Assembly (NCBI GenBank): GCA_003339415.1
Contig: PDHQ01000044.1
Coordinates: 146,068-210,067, forward strand
Length of the DNA: 64,000 nucleotides
Source: Ophiocordyceps camponoti-saundersi (nom. inval.)
Taxonomy: Eukaryota > Ascomycota > Sordariomycetes > Hypocreales > Ophiocordycipitaceae
Direction: 5' to 3'
Positions 32,918 through 44,249 of the stretch are shown here, one piece after another (positions within the stretch are counted from its first letter, which is position 1; each line of letters begins with the position of its first letter). Under the pieces are notes generated by a model. The model did no database searches. It was not told the DNA's origin and worked only from the letters and a program-made list of their open reading frames with translations. A program made the translations under genes and the position numbers.

Positions 32918-34696
32918 ATGTATATACTCCGTACATCTGGATATATGTATGCGTGGACTTACCTGGACCTCTCCCTCGATCGACTCGTTGCAGGACGCTC
33001 TCAACGCTCTCTCCTATATCCATCCGTCAGCTCCAATCAACGTTCGCCCGTACATGCCGACGAAGAGGCAACCGTTCCGCCGATAACGTCCATCTTCACC
33101 TCCGTCTCTCTCTCTTTCTCCAACTCTGTTCTCCCCTTTCATGTTCTGATTGCTGCTTGCGCTTCCCCGCTCACGTGGCCGTCGAGCCTTGTTCCACGCC
33201 CAATCACGGAGCCCAACTCGCGTGAACAAACCGCCACATTGTCTGCGCCACGCGAGCCCGCCTCCGAGGACATCGTCGGCTCCGAGCCGCCGCAGTATCC
33301 CGCCTCCGAAGCCTCGTCTTCCTGCCCTCCGCCGCCGCCGCCGCCGTCCTTCTCCCTTCTCTTTTCACCCTTCCCCGACGGCGACTCCTCCTCCGCGCCC
33401 GGCTACTCGTCCAAGCCGCGCCCCGAGTCGGAACCCTTTGATCCCGACCAGGCGACGGCCAGGGCCTTTTGCGACCACGTCACCGAGACCAAGAACGCTC
33501 TTCCACGCGACACAAAGGGCGAGTCGAGCCGCAAGGAAGACGACACCGAGCCGCCTCCCGCGTATTCAGAGGGTGACAGTCCCTTGCTGTCATTCACATA
33601 CGTCATGTCCGCCGCCGGAGGACCGTCGAGCATCATCACTCAGGTGCAGCAGGGCGGGCCATCTGTCAATGCCATTGGAGGTAAGCCAGAACAGATCACA
33701 ACGTCTTGCCGCTTTACAGACGGTAACTGTCGCAGATGTCGGCGCCGACGAAGCCATCACAATGGACCTGCGGTATGACATTGTCCCATAGACATTCGAC
33801 AGATTGCTGATGCCATGGCGCACAGGGGCACAAGGTTTGTCCTCTCAAGGGACGAACTGCTAACGCTTCCCGAGTTTGTGCTGTTGTCTTTGTTCCCTAA
33901 TGGCCTTTTCCCCGAAGGTCACATGAATGGCTTCGCCGACGATGCAGTTCAGGTCGATGTAGGCGAAGGCGAGCTCCGACTCGTGAGCAGCAAATAGACT
34001 GACGGTAATTCTAGTACGACCCAGCCTCGCTACAATACATGCTGGACTTCTTTCGCTCCATTGGTCAGTCTTTACCGTCGGAGTCGTCGCCAGGCGCGTC
34101 GCCAGACGGTGAAACAACGCCCGGCGACGTCTGCGGCCCGCGAGAGGAGACGCACAGGAGAGCTGGCATCATCGTGTTGCGCGAGGACCTGGACTTTTAC
34201 GTGTTGCCTCCACGCACTGATATCTCCTACGTCGACATGATAACAGTCAAGCGTGCTGCGGCTCGCGCGCTGCAGAAGCAAGACGGCATCTTCTCGGGTC
34301 TGAAGCGGAGCGATGAACCTGGAACGACCGAGGCCCATCTCATCGAAATGTTGACGGCTGGGTATGCGTCCCGCCTCAGAAGGCCGCCGAATCGCTGACA
34401 CGTAACACAGGGGCTTCAACCACGACGACCGCTGGGGTCATCGAGCGGGCGAGCCAAACAAGGCCGTTATCTGCAGTCTTGCCCTGGCCCGCCTGCGCAG
34501 CGACGTCCGGGGTAACGATCCCGGCCCGAGCGGCGTGGGCATGGCACAGAAGCTGTTACTCTTCTGGCGGAAGCCGGCTCGTCGATGCTGGTGGGAGGGC
34601 ATCGAGCTGGACAACGTTGAGGGCGTCGAGGGCAAACTGAAGGTTTGGATCCGGCGCGTGTGGACGCTGGAGATGAGCGTCATCGGACTACAATGA
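32918..34696 (+). CDS. WHI2-like (BTB-fold) phosphatase-activator / stress-response protein; start uncertain
   Basis: The conserved coding part runs from about 33240 with exon ends at 33680, then 33736-33772, 33826-33958, 34015-34361 and 34411-34696; all junction phases agree. The core GTRFVLSRDELLTLPEFVLLS followed by FPNGLFPEG is the BTB-like domain of fungal WHI2-type proteins, which bind Psr-type phosphatases and act in general stress and nutrient signalling. Also typical are a proline-rich N-terminus with PPPAYSEGDSPLLSFTYVMS, a TQVQQGGPSVNAIGG segment and a C-terminal RRCWWEGIEL motif. The 5' end is unclear: the only in-frame ATGs are at 32918 and 32945, in unlikely sequence, so a small upstream exon may be missing. 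The CACGTGAT array lies just upstream. Confidence 0.75.
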
Positions 34697-35514
34697 CGCC
34701 CTCCTTTTTTTCCTTGGCTGGAAAGATGTACGGGCTGTTTAGTCTGTGACTGTTAGCCCGGCGTCGGAGGAGAGGGACATCGGCATCATCACCTTTCTTT
34801 TCCGTCTCTTTCTTTTCTTCTTCTCATTTCATTAGTCGCCTCCTCCTTGTTCTTAAGGGCACATCTTGATGGTCGACAGAGGCGGTAAAGCGCTTTCCAT
34901 CTAGGCAAAGAAGAGGCGAAGGCGAGGCCACTTTCTTCCTTTCACTGTATCTACTCAGGCCACAGAAACAGCATATAATACAAAGCAGGCATCATAATGA
35001 GCGTGCTAGTTCGTTGGAGGGAGGAGGGGGATATTCAAGAAGACAATTTCTCTTTGCTCGTGGTGTCACGCAACAATAACCCAATTCAGGCTGGACGGGG
35101 GCTCTCCTTGCTGCCTTGCTGTCGTCGGTCAAGTGGCGTCGCGCCGGCCTCGACCTTGTCCTGCAGCCGGCGGACAAGGGGGGTGGCAAGCTTGGCGTGA
35201 CTGAGGGGGGACTAGGGCTGATGCTGCGAGGAGGAGGAGGATTAGAGATGGATGGATAGGTGGATGGACTGTATGGATAGGGAGGGATGGGAGGAAGAGA
35301 GGCGGTCGATCCGTCGGTGTATGTAAAGGTGATAATGGCGCCTGTCTGTGTCGATGACATGGTCATAAGTGCAGAGATCGATTAGAATCACTCACGTCAA
35401 CAGCATCCCTCATCGTCATCCCCCTTTCCCAACCTTCAACCCAAAAAAAAACTCAACTACCTACCCATCCCCGTAAACCCTTCCAAGCTGCCCCCTTGTC
35501 CAGAGAAGCGCCAC
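34697..35514. other. intergenic region
   Basis: Contains a GGAT/GGAGG-rich low-complexity tract (about 35220-35300). On the minus strand it reads as a 124-residue proline-rich frame (35366-34992) that I do not accept as a gene. Nothing else recognised. Confidence 0.5.
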
Positions 35515-37117
35515 ATGACCAGCCTACGGCTCATCGCGGCAGCCGCGCTGACGCTATCGTCAACGTCGGAAAGCAAATGCTGCAACCCGCCCGAGCAGAA
35601 GACGGGCGCCTGTCCCGGAAAGCTGACAACCGAGTATGGAGGGCCCGTCGCTGCCAAGGGTTGGAATTACAGGCTCGTCGCGGGGGGGCTTCGGAAGCCG
35701 CGCAGCCTGGCTTTCGATGCCGTCGGCAGGCTTCTTGTGCTGGACGCTGGCGTCGGCGTCCTGGGTATGGCGCCTGGAGAGGAGGAGGCGGGCCAGGGAG
35801 TCACGGCTTGCGTGACGCTGACGAGACCGAGCGTCGTCGTTGAGGGCTCTGAGGTGACGTCGTCGTCGTCGTCTTTCGGGATCGGTGCATGCCTCTTTGG
35901 GGGGAAGAGGGGCTTGATTTTGGTTATCAAGGAGGTGAGAAGGAAAGCTGACGGTGCCCCATGGCCGAGATAGCTCAACCACGGCCTCGCCCTATCGGCA
36001 GATGGCAAGACCCTATTCGCGTCCTCGCCTTCGTCAGTCTTCGCGTGGCGTTACGACGCCGACTCCGGCACAGTCCGAGGTCAGCGCCGGATCGTCGTCG
36101 CCAACATGTCGTCGGAAGGGGACCAGACCTCGACACGAACCCTCTTCGCGTCTCGCGCCAAGCCCGGAGAGCTAATAGTCGCCCGCGGCGTCACCCACGA
36201 TGATGACCCTGCCTCGCGCGATAGGAGTAGCGGACACGCCCAGATCCGCTCCTTCGACGTCAGCAGCGACGACACCATCCACGACTTCACCAGCGGCACC
36301 GTCCTCGGCTGGGGTTTGCGTAACTCGGTCGGCGTCGCTGAGGAACCGATCAGGGGCGGCATCTGGTCCGTCGAAAACTCCGTCGACGAGCTGACGCGCG
36401 CGGGCTTCGACGCCCACTCCGATAATCCGGGCGACGAGCTCAATTATCACGGCCGCATGGGTCAACAAGGGAACGACCAGGGCGGCAACTATGGCTTCCC
36501 GCAATGCTTCGCCGTGTGGAACGCGAGCTCTCTTCCGGATCACGGCTCGCTCCGGACGGGAGATCAGTTCGCCGGCACCGACACGGCGTCAGACGACAAG
36601 TGTCGTCAGGATTTCGTTGCGCCTCGTCTAGCATTTGCCGCCCATTCTTCGCCCCTGGACATCAAGTTCGATAGCTCGGGTTCGAGGGCTTTTGTGTCAT
36701 TCCACGGTAGCTGTGAGTTCACATCACCTTTAAGACAGGGCTGTGTTCCCTTCTTCCGTTAGATTTTGACGATTGCTATCGAAAGGGAACAAAGAAACCC
36801 CCATTGGCTATATGATCGCCGCTATTGTCTTCGATAACGCGACGGGGGAGCCCACGTCCCCGCGCGACAGCTCCAGCGCCGCCGTTGATGTGCTCACCAC
36901 GCCGAATTTGGCCGACTGCCCGCAAAAATGCTTTCGTCCTGTCGGCCTCGCCTTGGATGGGAGCGGCCGGCTCTGGTTCAGCTCTGACAGCACGGGCGAG
37001 ATCTTCGCTCTGCATCACGACGACGACGCGGCAGCCAGCGATGCCGGCCCTAGACTGGTGTCGCGCCGCAGCGCCGCCGTGCTATGCGCTGTAATTGCCG
37101 TAATTATCTTCGCCTGA
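35515..37117 (+). CDS. GPI-anchored PQQ-type sugar dehydrogenase-like protein (sorbosone dehydrogenase / AA12-like)
   Basis: A protein of 496 residues, exons 35515-35934, 35974-36712 and 36786-37117. It has an N-terminal signal peptide (TSLRLIAAAALTLSS), a six-bladed beta-propeller of the soluble quinoprotein dehydrogenase type, and a hydrophobic C-terminus (SAAVLCAVIAVIIFA) after Ser/Arg residues, as expected for GPI attachment. Supporting segments: GLRKPRSLAFDAVGRLLVLD, LNHGLALSADGKTLFASSPS, GWGLRNSVGV.., a DELNYHGR..GGNYGFPQC block, and HSSPLDIKFDS..FVSFHGSWNKETPIGY, which resembles the fungal L-sorbosone dehydrogenase/AA12 pattern (HGSWNRxxPxGY). Intron 1 is only 39 nt. The likely role is oxidising sugars at the cell surface. 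PQQ dependence is inferred from the family. Confidence 0.78.
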
Positions 37118-37552
37118 ACAAGGTATCTGCCTGCTGAAAGGCTGTCGAGTGTTGGGCAGACCGCCCAAGGAGTTTGCACGTCACAACCTCAAGCAGAGTT
37201 CACGGCGATGGGACGAAGATGAATAAAAAAAGATACCTGAATGCAGTTTTCTATTCTCGCAACCGAGCCAGGTGACTGACGAGCCCGAAAATCCTGTCCG
37301 TAAAGTGCGCCAGCCGTCTAGCGGCATGCCGCCGCCACTCTGTGTATAAGCCGTCTCCCAGACCAGAAGCCACCTTCGGTGACGTCGTGACTGGACATGA
37401 CAAGAAGCGGTCAGCCGCATCATTGCGCGATCTCTTCGTCTGTTCGACTCGAGCGCGTCCCATCAGAGGTGAGCAAAAAGACGAAGCCAAGATGACTCAA
37501 GATAGGTATATAGAGAAAGGGGGGAGACGGGGGGCTTGGAACTTTTCCCCGT
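37118..37552. other. convergent intergenic region
   Basis: 3' flanks of the PQQ-type gene and of SEC13. No gene or repeat seen. Confidence 0.5.
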
Positions 37553-38564
37553 CTATTCCTCAATCGTTTTCACACATTCCCACTCGCCCCGGAGGTTCTC
37601 CTTCCAAAGCGATACCTTGTTGTCCGCTCCGCTGACGGCCAGCACATTGCCGCTCAGCGACCAACTCACCCGCCACATGGCCGCATCAAAGTTTAGCACC
37701 TTGCAGTCCCATTGGCCGTTCCCGGACGCGTCCGAGGCCCAGATGCGAACCGTCTTGTCTTGCGAAGCCGACGCGATGTACGACTTTTGCAGAACAGTGG
37801 GCGACCAGGCCACGTCGCGCACCCAATCGGTGTGCCCCGTCAGCGGTTCGCGCTCCTGCTTGTAAGACTGCGATGCCGGGTCGAAAGCCCAGATCTGCAG
37901 GTTGTTGTCAGAGCCGCCGGTGACGAAGCGCCTGTTGCCGACGGAGCCCATGCTCGGGGCACTGCTGACGATGCTGCCGGGAGAGGTGGCCGGGGCCCAG
38001 GAGATGGAGTTGACGCCGAGGCCGTGGGCAGGGAAGATGGAGTGATCGACGCTATTGTCCTTGAACTCGAGAACACTGACGTTGCCGTCGGACGAGGCAC
38101 AGGCGAGAAGGCAACCAGCCTCGTGAGGCGCCCAAGCGACGATATTGACCGACGCCTTGTGAAGGGTGAAGTCGTAGATGCGCTGCCATTGGTTCGAGTT
38201 GCCCTGCTCTTTCCAGATGAAGACCTTTCCGTCGTATCCCGCCGACGCCAGGATGTTGCCGTATTTCGGATGCGCCCAAGCGACGCACCAGACGGCGCCT
38301 TCATGGCTGCGCCCTATCCTCAGTCAGGCTCAAGACGAAGGGGGCGGTCCGGGAAGCTTACCCCTTGAGCGTCTCGATCAAACGCTGCGTCTCGCCCTCG
38401 ATCTCGAAAATTTTGATGGTCCGATCACTCGAGCATGTCGCTAGTTTTCGGCCGTAATAGTCGAGCACGGCATCGTGCTTCATTTTCCTGTTAGCCTGCG
38501 AGGAGCGTGGGGGTGGGAACGGGCTCTTTACGATCATATCATCGTGTCCTGTGTTGGCCATCAT
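37553..38564 (-). CDS. sec13: SEC13, COPII coat / nuclear pore WD40 protein
   Basis: Sec13 homologue of about 300 residues. Coding exons are 38564-38532, 38477-38362 and 38306-37553. An extra non-coding or start-only exon may lie at 38632-38630, because an ATG followed by GTAAGG is joined by a good intron ending CAG right before the tandem ATGs. The start [17 protein letters not shown] matches Sec13 exactly across the first intron. Six WD repeats follow: [82 protein letters not shown], and [15 protein letters not shown]. Sec13 pairs with Sec31 in ER-export vesicles and with Nup145C/Nup84 at the nuclear pore. It is a housekeeping gene and anchors this part of the window as core chromosome. Confidence 0.93.
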
Positions 38565-38632
38565 CTGCGCCGCCTGGCGAAGGGGTATCAGCTGCAGTCG
38601 TCTCTTTATGACGATGACACGAGCCTTACCAT

Positions 38633-39186
38633 CTTGTATCAAGTTGGGGAGGTGAGGCCGGTAGAGAGGTGACGGTATGCGAGTGAGCTTCTTTTGCGTC
38701 AGTTATCAGCAAGGTGGCCTCGGCCTAGCGGACCTTTCTGAGCTGCACGTGACGCGGCCCTTCTCACCAAGTCGATTCCAGTATCAACGCTCACATAGGC
38801 ATTCAACGAGCCGCCTTGAAGGAAATCAACTTGGTTATCAGACATGAAGAAACAGCTTTGATTCTCTGGTAAACCTATTCAAGTAATTACTTTTTTTCCG
38901 TCTTCCGAATCACTTCTGGGAAACTTGGGCTTGGTTTGGTAGCAACTGTCACTGCTCAGACGCTCGCTTTAGGGTAGTCTTCGGCCCCCCAGCTAACGGG
39001 CGTCATGTGAACGACACTAACAGCATCCTCGCCCGGGCTTTGACAAGACTCGGATCTCATCCCGCTTGTACCGAGGTCCGGCCCTGCAAACACTCCATAC
39101 CTCTTACATCTCCCTATCTACAAGAAAAGACAAGAACAAGCCTCTCCTCATCTATTTTCGCAAGCCAGATCTCCAATCCTGCCGCC
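38633..39186. promoter_or_regulatory. divergent promoter SEC13 / PEX20
   Basis: About 550 bp between two divergent core genes. The PEX20 side has a pyrimidine-rich leader. I see no TATA box and no further gene. Confidence 0.45.
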
Positions 39187-40230
39187 ATGGCCGAAGCTTC
39201 ATGCAGCGGCGCCACGCCCTTCAAACGGCTCGTGGACCACCAATCGCGTGACGTCAGCCATCACCAACATCGCATCGTCGACCGCGCCAGTAGTCATACC
39301 GTGAGCAGCGCCCCCTTTTCTCAACCTCCTTTTTCAGACGAGTAAGACGACACGAACTGAAAAATCTCTATACAGTCCTTCCGATCTCTGCCAAACCCTT
39401 CCGGCTCTAGTCACGATGGCTTCGGCTCCTTTCTCGACAGCCGCCCGGGTCCCGTCATCCTCCCCGCCGCCTCACCCGATGCCGCCGGCCGTTTAACCGT
39501 TCACGCCGCGGCGCTGCAGCCCAACCTTGCTCATTTCACGCCCGCTGTCGGACCGGACTTGAGCGACTGGTCCGCCGACTTCAGACGCTTCTCCGCTCAG
39601 CAGCAGCAGCAACAGCGACAGCGACAGACGGTCCCAGTCACGCACGCAACGCAGCCTCCCTCTACCGCCCTCCCTTTCCAGCCGACATTCCTCCGCCAGC
39701 CCGGGTTATCCTTCGCGCCCGTCCCCGATCAGAGGAGCGTGGCTCCCGAGTCAGACTTCGATCGAGAAATGGCCAAGTGGGTGGCGAGGCACGGCGAGGG
39801 TGTCATGCTCCAGGTCGACGCCGCCATGGACCAGTTCGCCCGTGAGCTGGAACAAAGCGAGTCCGCCCATCCCCAGACTTCCACTACCGTCACAGAATCA
39901 GAAGCCCGCCTCACCGACCTCGAGACGCCCGAGATTGGCAACCTCTCCCTTCGAGAACCCCCGACAGAAGCAATGCATCTTCACCATGATCTACATCCCG
40001 AACCCTTACCGAGCGAAGACGTAGCTATAAGAGACAAGTCGGCCGTCTCGGAGGCGGCAGAGCGACTGCTCGAAACCGTACAGCATGAAAACGGAGACAA
40101 GTGGCAAAACTCAGTCTTCCTCTCGCTCATGCGCGACTTCAGGGACGGCCGCAAGGACATTGTGGAAAACGAGATACGGAAGACAGATGGCGACGATGAC
40201 GCCACTGACAAGAACCCTGCAAAGCCCTGA
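39187..40230 (+). CDS. pex20: PEX20, co-receptor for peroxisomal PTS2 import
   Basis: A protein of 322 residues from exons 39187-39300 and 39376-40230. The N-terminus carries a cysteine (residue 6) in CSGATPFKRLVDH, equivalent to the conserved Pex20/Pex5 start whose Cys is ubiquitinated for receptor recycling. A WxxxF motif appears in LSDWSADFRRF (Pex14/Pex13 binding). A polyglutamine patch (QQQQQRQRQ) follows. The C-terminus AERLLETVQHENGDKWQNSVF..LMRDFRDGRKDIVE matches the Pex7-binding and C-terminal region of fungal Pex20. It escorts Pex7 and PTS2 cargo, such as thiolase, into peroxisomes. Compared with the usual CGxxNxLxxFxKH start it is divergent (TPFKRLVDH). The call rests on the order of these motifs. 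Confidence 0.82.
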
Positions 40231-41150
40231 CCTCATGCGGAGGCTTAGGGTGACAGAGGGAAGCCCCCAGAGGTCATACACATGTTTGTACATACACAGA
40301 TACCTACCTCCTAGCATGTCGGCTGCGGGCGGCTTCAACCGCGGCGTCATGGCAGCGCCACGCTCTGCGGAAGGAAAACCCTTGAAAGGGGCATGTGTTG
40401 TATCTAATGGATTCGTCTACGACTGTCACTGCCCATGTGAAGGCTTCGCCGTCTTTCTTCCATCAGTCGATCGATGTCCTCGACAGAAACTGCTCAGCCC
40501 CCGGGCGACAAGTTTGCGTTTCCAATTGGCTGCAATCTACCAATCAACCAGGATCGGCTTTCGGCGCAACAGCTGATTACCGATGCATGTTGCCCATGGA
40601 CCATGATCATCCTCGTAGGAGTCACCCATGCCAACCCCGAAACTCTCGAGCTCCCTCCCGGGCTCCTATTCTGAACCTCTTCGCTCTATAAGCCAAGTCA
40701 CTATACGTTTCCATGCCCCGAACGGCTGTCCTTTGAGTAGCGGCGTTGAAAAAGAGAAAAAAAAGACAATGTGAAGGGGAGATTGAAATAACAGAAAATC
40801 AACAAGTTCTTGCCAACAACTGGACATTGTCGTGGCATTCTGCTCATAGACGTTCAGAAATTCGTTGTTAACTCGGTGGTTAGTCAGAGAAGAAAAAGGC
40901 TACGAAGTGTGTATCAGTTGGTAGCTGAACCCCAAGCGACATGAAACGAAGTCGAGCTGTAATTGTCAACCTCGTATTCCTTTCAACGCCCGATGATGAT
41001 GCCTATAGCGTGCGGGAGCAAGGCAATTGAGATTCACGATGTCAAGGTTGGTGCCAACAGCCTCGAAGTCACCCCTTACACCGAGCAAAAGCGACCTCAC
41101 CATTCGCGAGGTTACCAGTCAAGGACACTGTCCCTTGAATACAACCCTTC
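40231..41150. other. convergent intergenic region, 0.9 kb
   Basis: Between PEX20 and the convergent membrane-protein gene. Open frames up to 163 codons exist on the plus strand (40085-40576, 40395-40691), but they overlap PEX20 out of frame or lack any family signature. Confidence 0.5.
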
Positions 41151-43145
41151 TTATGTCGACAACCAGAGACAGCCACAGTCGGTGAGCTCGAGCGCCTCTC
41201 TCGCGAAGATGCTGTTGTAAGACGCCTGATTTGCACCCGGGTGTCGTTCCCGTTCACGCTGCGCAATGCGCTCTTTGGCGCTCCTCCAAGACTCGTCGAT
41301 GATCACCTCGATAGGATTGCCATCTTCATCTTCAAGAGCCCTTTCGGTTCCCTCTGCAATGATTTCGACCTGTCGGCAGCGAACCACGGGTTGCTGCGGA
41401 TTGTTGCACCATCGTCGCTCAAGAAGTTTGACGACCATGGGATATGACGATATCGGATCTTGCATAAAGTCAGGCGTCGCGGCGTCCGCACCAGATGGCG
41501 ATGCAGCGTAGCTTGTCTTCTGGGAAGGGTATATGAATATCTCCAATGTGGTATCGGGCCATGTGCAGATCCAGGGTCTGTCGCCCAGTATCGCGCCCCT
41601 ACGTTTTGCGATCGCTTTAGAACGAGAAGCTGAGGACTCGTCCCGTTTCGAAAGATACCGAGACATTTTATCCTCGTCAATGACGACCGTCTTATTGAAC
41701 TTGGTTAGCATCCACCAGGCTGGACCACGATTTCGCTCGAACGCGTCGTCGACCAGCGTCAGTTGCCGCGGGCGTGAAATGTCGGGTGGCTGAGTTCCCC
41801 AAAGAAACTTGGAGTCGGAGGCGTTTCTCGCCGTGAGCGACAGATTGTAGCCTTTCGTCGCGGGGGCATCAGCAACGCGACTGACAGCCATGGCGTAAAA
41901 TCGAAATGGCATCTCGCAACTCCACGCTTGAGCCTGCCTCGGGTCGTTAAAGCAAGACTTGGGAGCCTGACTGATATCGAGTGGCGGCAGACAGAAGGTG
42001 CCCGTGGCTAAAGAGGGCAAGCTGGCAGGGACCTCACGCAGAGGCTCAATGTCAGAAGATGGCGAGCGTGACACGCCATCGGCCTGGCTACATAATAGGA
42101 AGATCATGGTCAGCTGGTGATGGAATGAGGTAGAAACGATTTTAACGAACCTGTCTCCGTGCCCGTCTGCCTTGGTCTTTTTGGAAAGGACTGTGCCGAT
42201 GACGGTGCCCAGCACAACGGCGACGATGACGATGCCCACGGCGAGTAAGGCGATAGCCCAATAGGGAATGATACCCCACAGCTTCTTTTTCGCCCGGCGC
42301 TGCCAGTTTGTGAGAGAAGGCTTCTCGGAAAAGTCGCGGGCGGCCGTATTGATCTCATGCTGGCTAGCCGTCTCACCGGGTGTGACGGGGTGGGAGGCGG
42401 ACGCAGCCGGCAGATCGTCCTCGGCGGAGGAGAACTCGGGATCGCGAGTCGCCCTACCAAGCCCACCCGCACCTGAAATCGAAAGAGGGGACACCGTAGA
42501 CATCGCATCGGGGGCAGCTTCTGGAGGTCGGGGTGCGGAAGAGCCCTCGGGATAGCGAGTGTACGGCGGGAGTTCCTCGACGGGACCCAAGGCCCCGAGT
42601 AAGTCGGTAGCCACGTTGCCTTCGGTACTGGTCTGCCGTCGGAAGGCATTTCCCGAGCCCATGCCAATCTGCCCCACGGCCGCATCGTCGCCGCCGATGG
42701 TCTGAGTGTACAAGGCATAAGGATGGGCGGGAGCTGCAAGTGCGACGTTGGGGGCCGTGGACGAAGCGGCTTCGTCTAAGGCTTCTTGCGGGTACATAGA
42801 GTAGGGGTGAGAGGGGCCGGTGAGACCCTGGTAAGAGCCATCAGGTATGATGAAGGGGCCAGCGTTGGGCGAAGCAGGTATTTCGGGGCGACAGCGACTC
42901 GTTCCATCATTGCGGAGGGTCAGGGGATCGTGGGCCTGGGGGGGCTTGGATATACTAGATGGCCGTCGAAGAACTTCGGTAGACGTTTTTGGCGGGTTAG
43001 ACGTTGACTGAGACGCGGTGGTGTGATGCGGGCGAAAGCCATCCGCAACGGCGTCTTCACTCGGCTGATGAGCGTCAGATTCTGACGCTACCGAGTGCCT
43101 CCAGGTCGACAAGCGTCGATCTGGGCCGCCATCGGACGAGTCCAT
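41151..43145 (-). CDS. single-pass membrane protein of unknown function, conserved ascomycete type
   Basis: A protein of 643 residues, exons 43145-42151 and 42087-41151. The N-terminal half (about 1-290) is low-complexity, Ser/Pro/Thr-rich, with two repeats of an HPYALYTQ/HPYSMYPQ-type segment. Then come a basic KKKLWGI stretch and one membrane span (about 300-325, PYWAIALLAVGIVIVAVVLGTVIG), and a C-terminal domain with conserved-looking cysteines: GTFCLPPLDISQAPKSCFND, WSCEMPFRFYAM, ISRPRQLTLVDDAFERNRGP, WICTWPDTTLEIFIYP and RRWCNNPQQPVVRCRQVEI. I recall this architecture in many ascomycete genomes (possibly the DUF7820 family) without a characterised function. A type II topology with the Cys-rich domain outside is likely. 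Confidence 0.72.
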   Translation of the reverse strand: MDSSDGGPDRRLSTWRHSVASESDAHQPSEDAVADGFRPHHTTASQSTSNPPKTSTEVLRRPSSISKPPQAHDPLTLRNDGTSRCRPEIPASPNAGPFIIPDGSYQGLTGPSHPYSMYPQEALDEAASSTAPNVALAAPAHPYALYTQTIGGDDAAVGQIGMGSGNAFRRQTSTEGNVATDLLGALGPVEELPPYTRYPEGSSAPRPPEAAPDAMSTVSPLSISGAGGLGRATRDPEFSSAEDDLPAASASHPVTPGETASQHEINTAARDFSEKPSLTNWQRRAKKKLWGIIPYWAIALLAVGIVIVAVVLGTVIGTVLSKKTKADGHGDRFVKIVSTSFHHQLTMIFLLCSQADGVSRSPSSDIEPLREVPASLPSLATGTFCLPPLDISQAPKSCFNDPRQAQAWSCEMPFRFYAMAVSRVADAPATKGYNLSLTARNASDSKFLWGTQPPDISRPRQLTLVDDAFERNRGPAWWMLTKFNKTVVIDEDKMSRYLSKRDESSASRSKAIAKRRGAILGDRPWICTWPDTTLEIFIYPSQKTSYAASPSGADAATPDFMQDPISSYPMVVKLLERRWCNNPQQPVVRCRQVEIIAEGTERALEDEDGNPIEVIIDESWRSAKERIAQRERERHPGANQASYNSIFAREALELTDCGCLWLST

Positions 43146-44249
43146 GGAGGCTCGAAGCTGGCGGGACAGCTATCTAGGCGGGCGGCATGGGGCCTTGGTC
43201 GAGCCGAGTCGCTGTGGACTCTGGAGTGACGCTGTGTTTCGGCGAGGTGCGGAGGACGGTAGGACGAGCGAGGCGAGGAGCGGTTGCTTAACTTGCAGTG
43301 TACTTTTTTCCCTTCTCGCCGGTGAAGTAGAAGGAGAGCCTTCGAGTATGAAGAAGAGACAGATCGAGCAAGCGTTGAAGAAGAGATGGATGAGCAAATG
43401 GAAAAACAACAAGGGGGCCGCCGGTCGACCATGAGCAGCTCGGTGGAGGTTAGGGGTGGATCGGCAGGCGTATCTGGAAGCTGTTACTGGGCGTCTAAAT
43501 AAGCAGTCATTTGCACTGTGCGGCTAGTGCCGCGGGCAGTGACAGGGTCCTGGAGGCTGTTTCTTGGGTACAGTGCGACAACGAGGGCAAACATATCCTT
43601 TTCTTATTCCCGCAGGGATTCGAGGGAGGAAAATTTCTGTCAAGAATCCAAGGTGCCTTGATTTTCTCCTTCTCTGTACAGGCTCTATCCGTGCAGGTTC
43701 TACCTCTATTTACAGGCTTATAGTGGATGCGTCTCTCCGGCTGGTGCTTTCCTTTGATTAAATGCTTACAAAGAACAAGCGGACGGGGTTCTAAACGTCT
43801 GTATCCGTACTCCGTAAATAGCCGCAATGAGACGGGGGGTGAAGAGGGGAAGCCAGAGAAAGATTGACTCCGGATGAGACACTGTATCGGCTCGAATATT
43901 AGGTAGGTCTGACCGACCGTTCGTCCGCGAGAGAGTGAGAGAGAAAGAGACTGACAGGGGGCTATGCTAGAGGGAGAAGGGAAGAAAGAGATTTATTGAT
44001 GCCGGGATCCGTGACGGTACCTTGTTTTTGCCAGAGGCCTTTACTCCGTACGTCCGTACTCAGTACATATAGCGGGAAAACAAGACTGATGTTGTGCATC
44101 GTAGCAGAAACCCCCGTTGAGGGACGGCTGCTGCTTATCCTGCCCCCATGTCTCTCAAGACTATGGATAAGAGGCACGGATATTCACATGCATACCTACT
44201 CATACTACTAACTCATACGGACGTACACACATATACATACATATAGCAC
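43146..44249. other. intergenic region
   Basis: Promoter of the unknown membrane protein and further non-coding sequence. Two TACTCCGTA words occur (43808-43816, 44042-44050), plus a GA-rich tract near 43930. No gene supported. Confidence 0.5.

Noticed and set aside
32805..33225. Frames from ATG 32805 and 32824 as the WHI2-like first exon
   Set aside because: Splicing them to the conserved exon breaks phase; both end in stops before the conserved part.
34992..35366. 124-residue proline-rich minus-strand ORF
   Set aside because: Low-complexity GGAT/GGAGG tract, no domain, no start or intron support.
40085..40691. Plus-strand ORFs after PEX20
   Set aside because: One overlaps the PEX20 3' end out of frame, the other lacks any family signature or introns.
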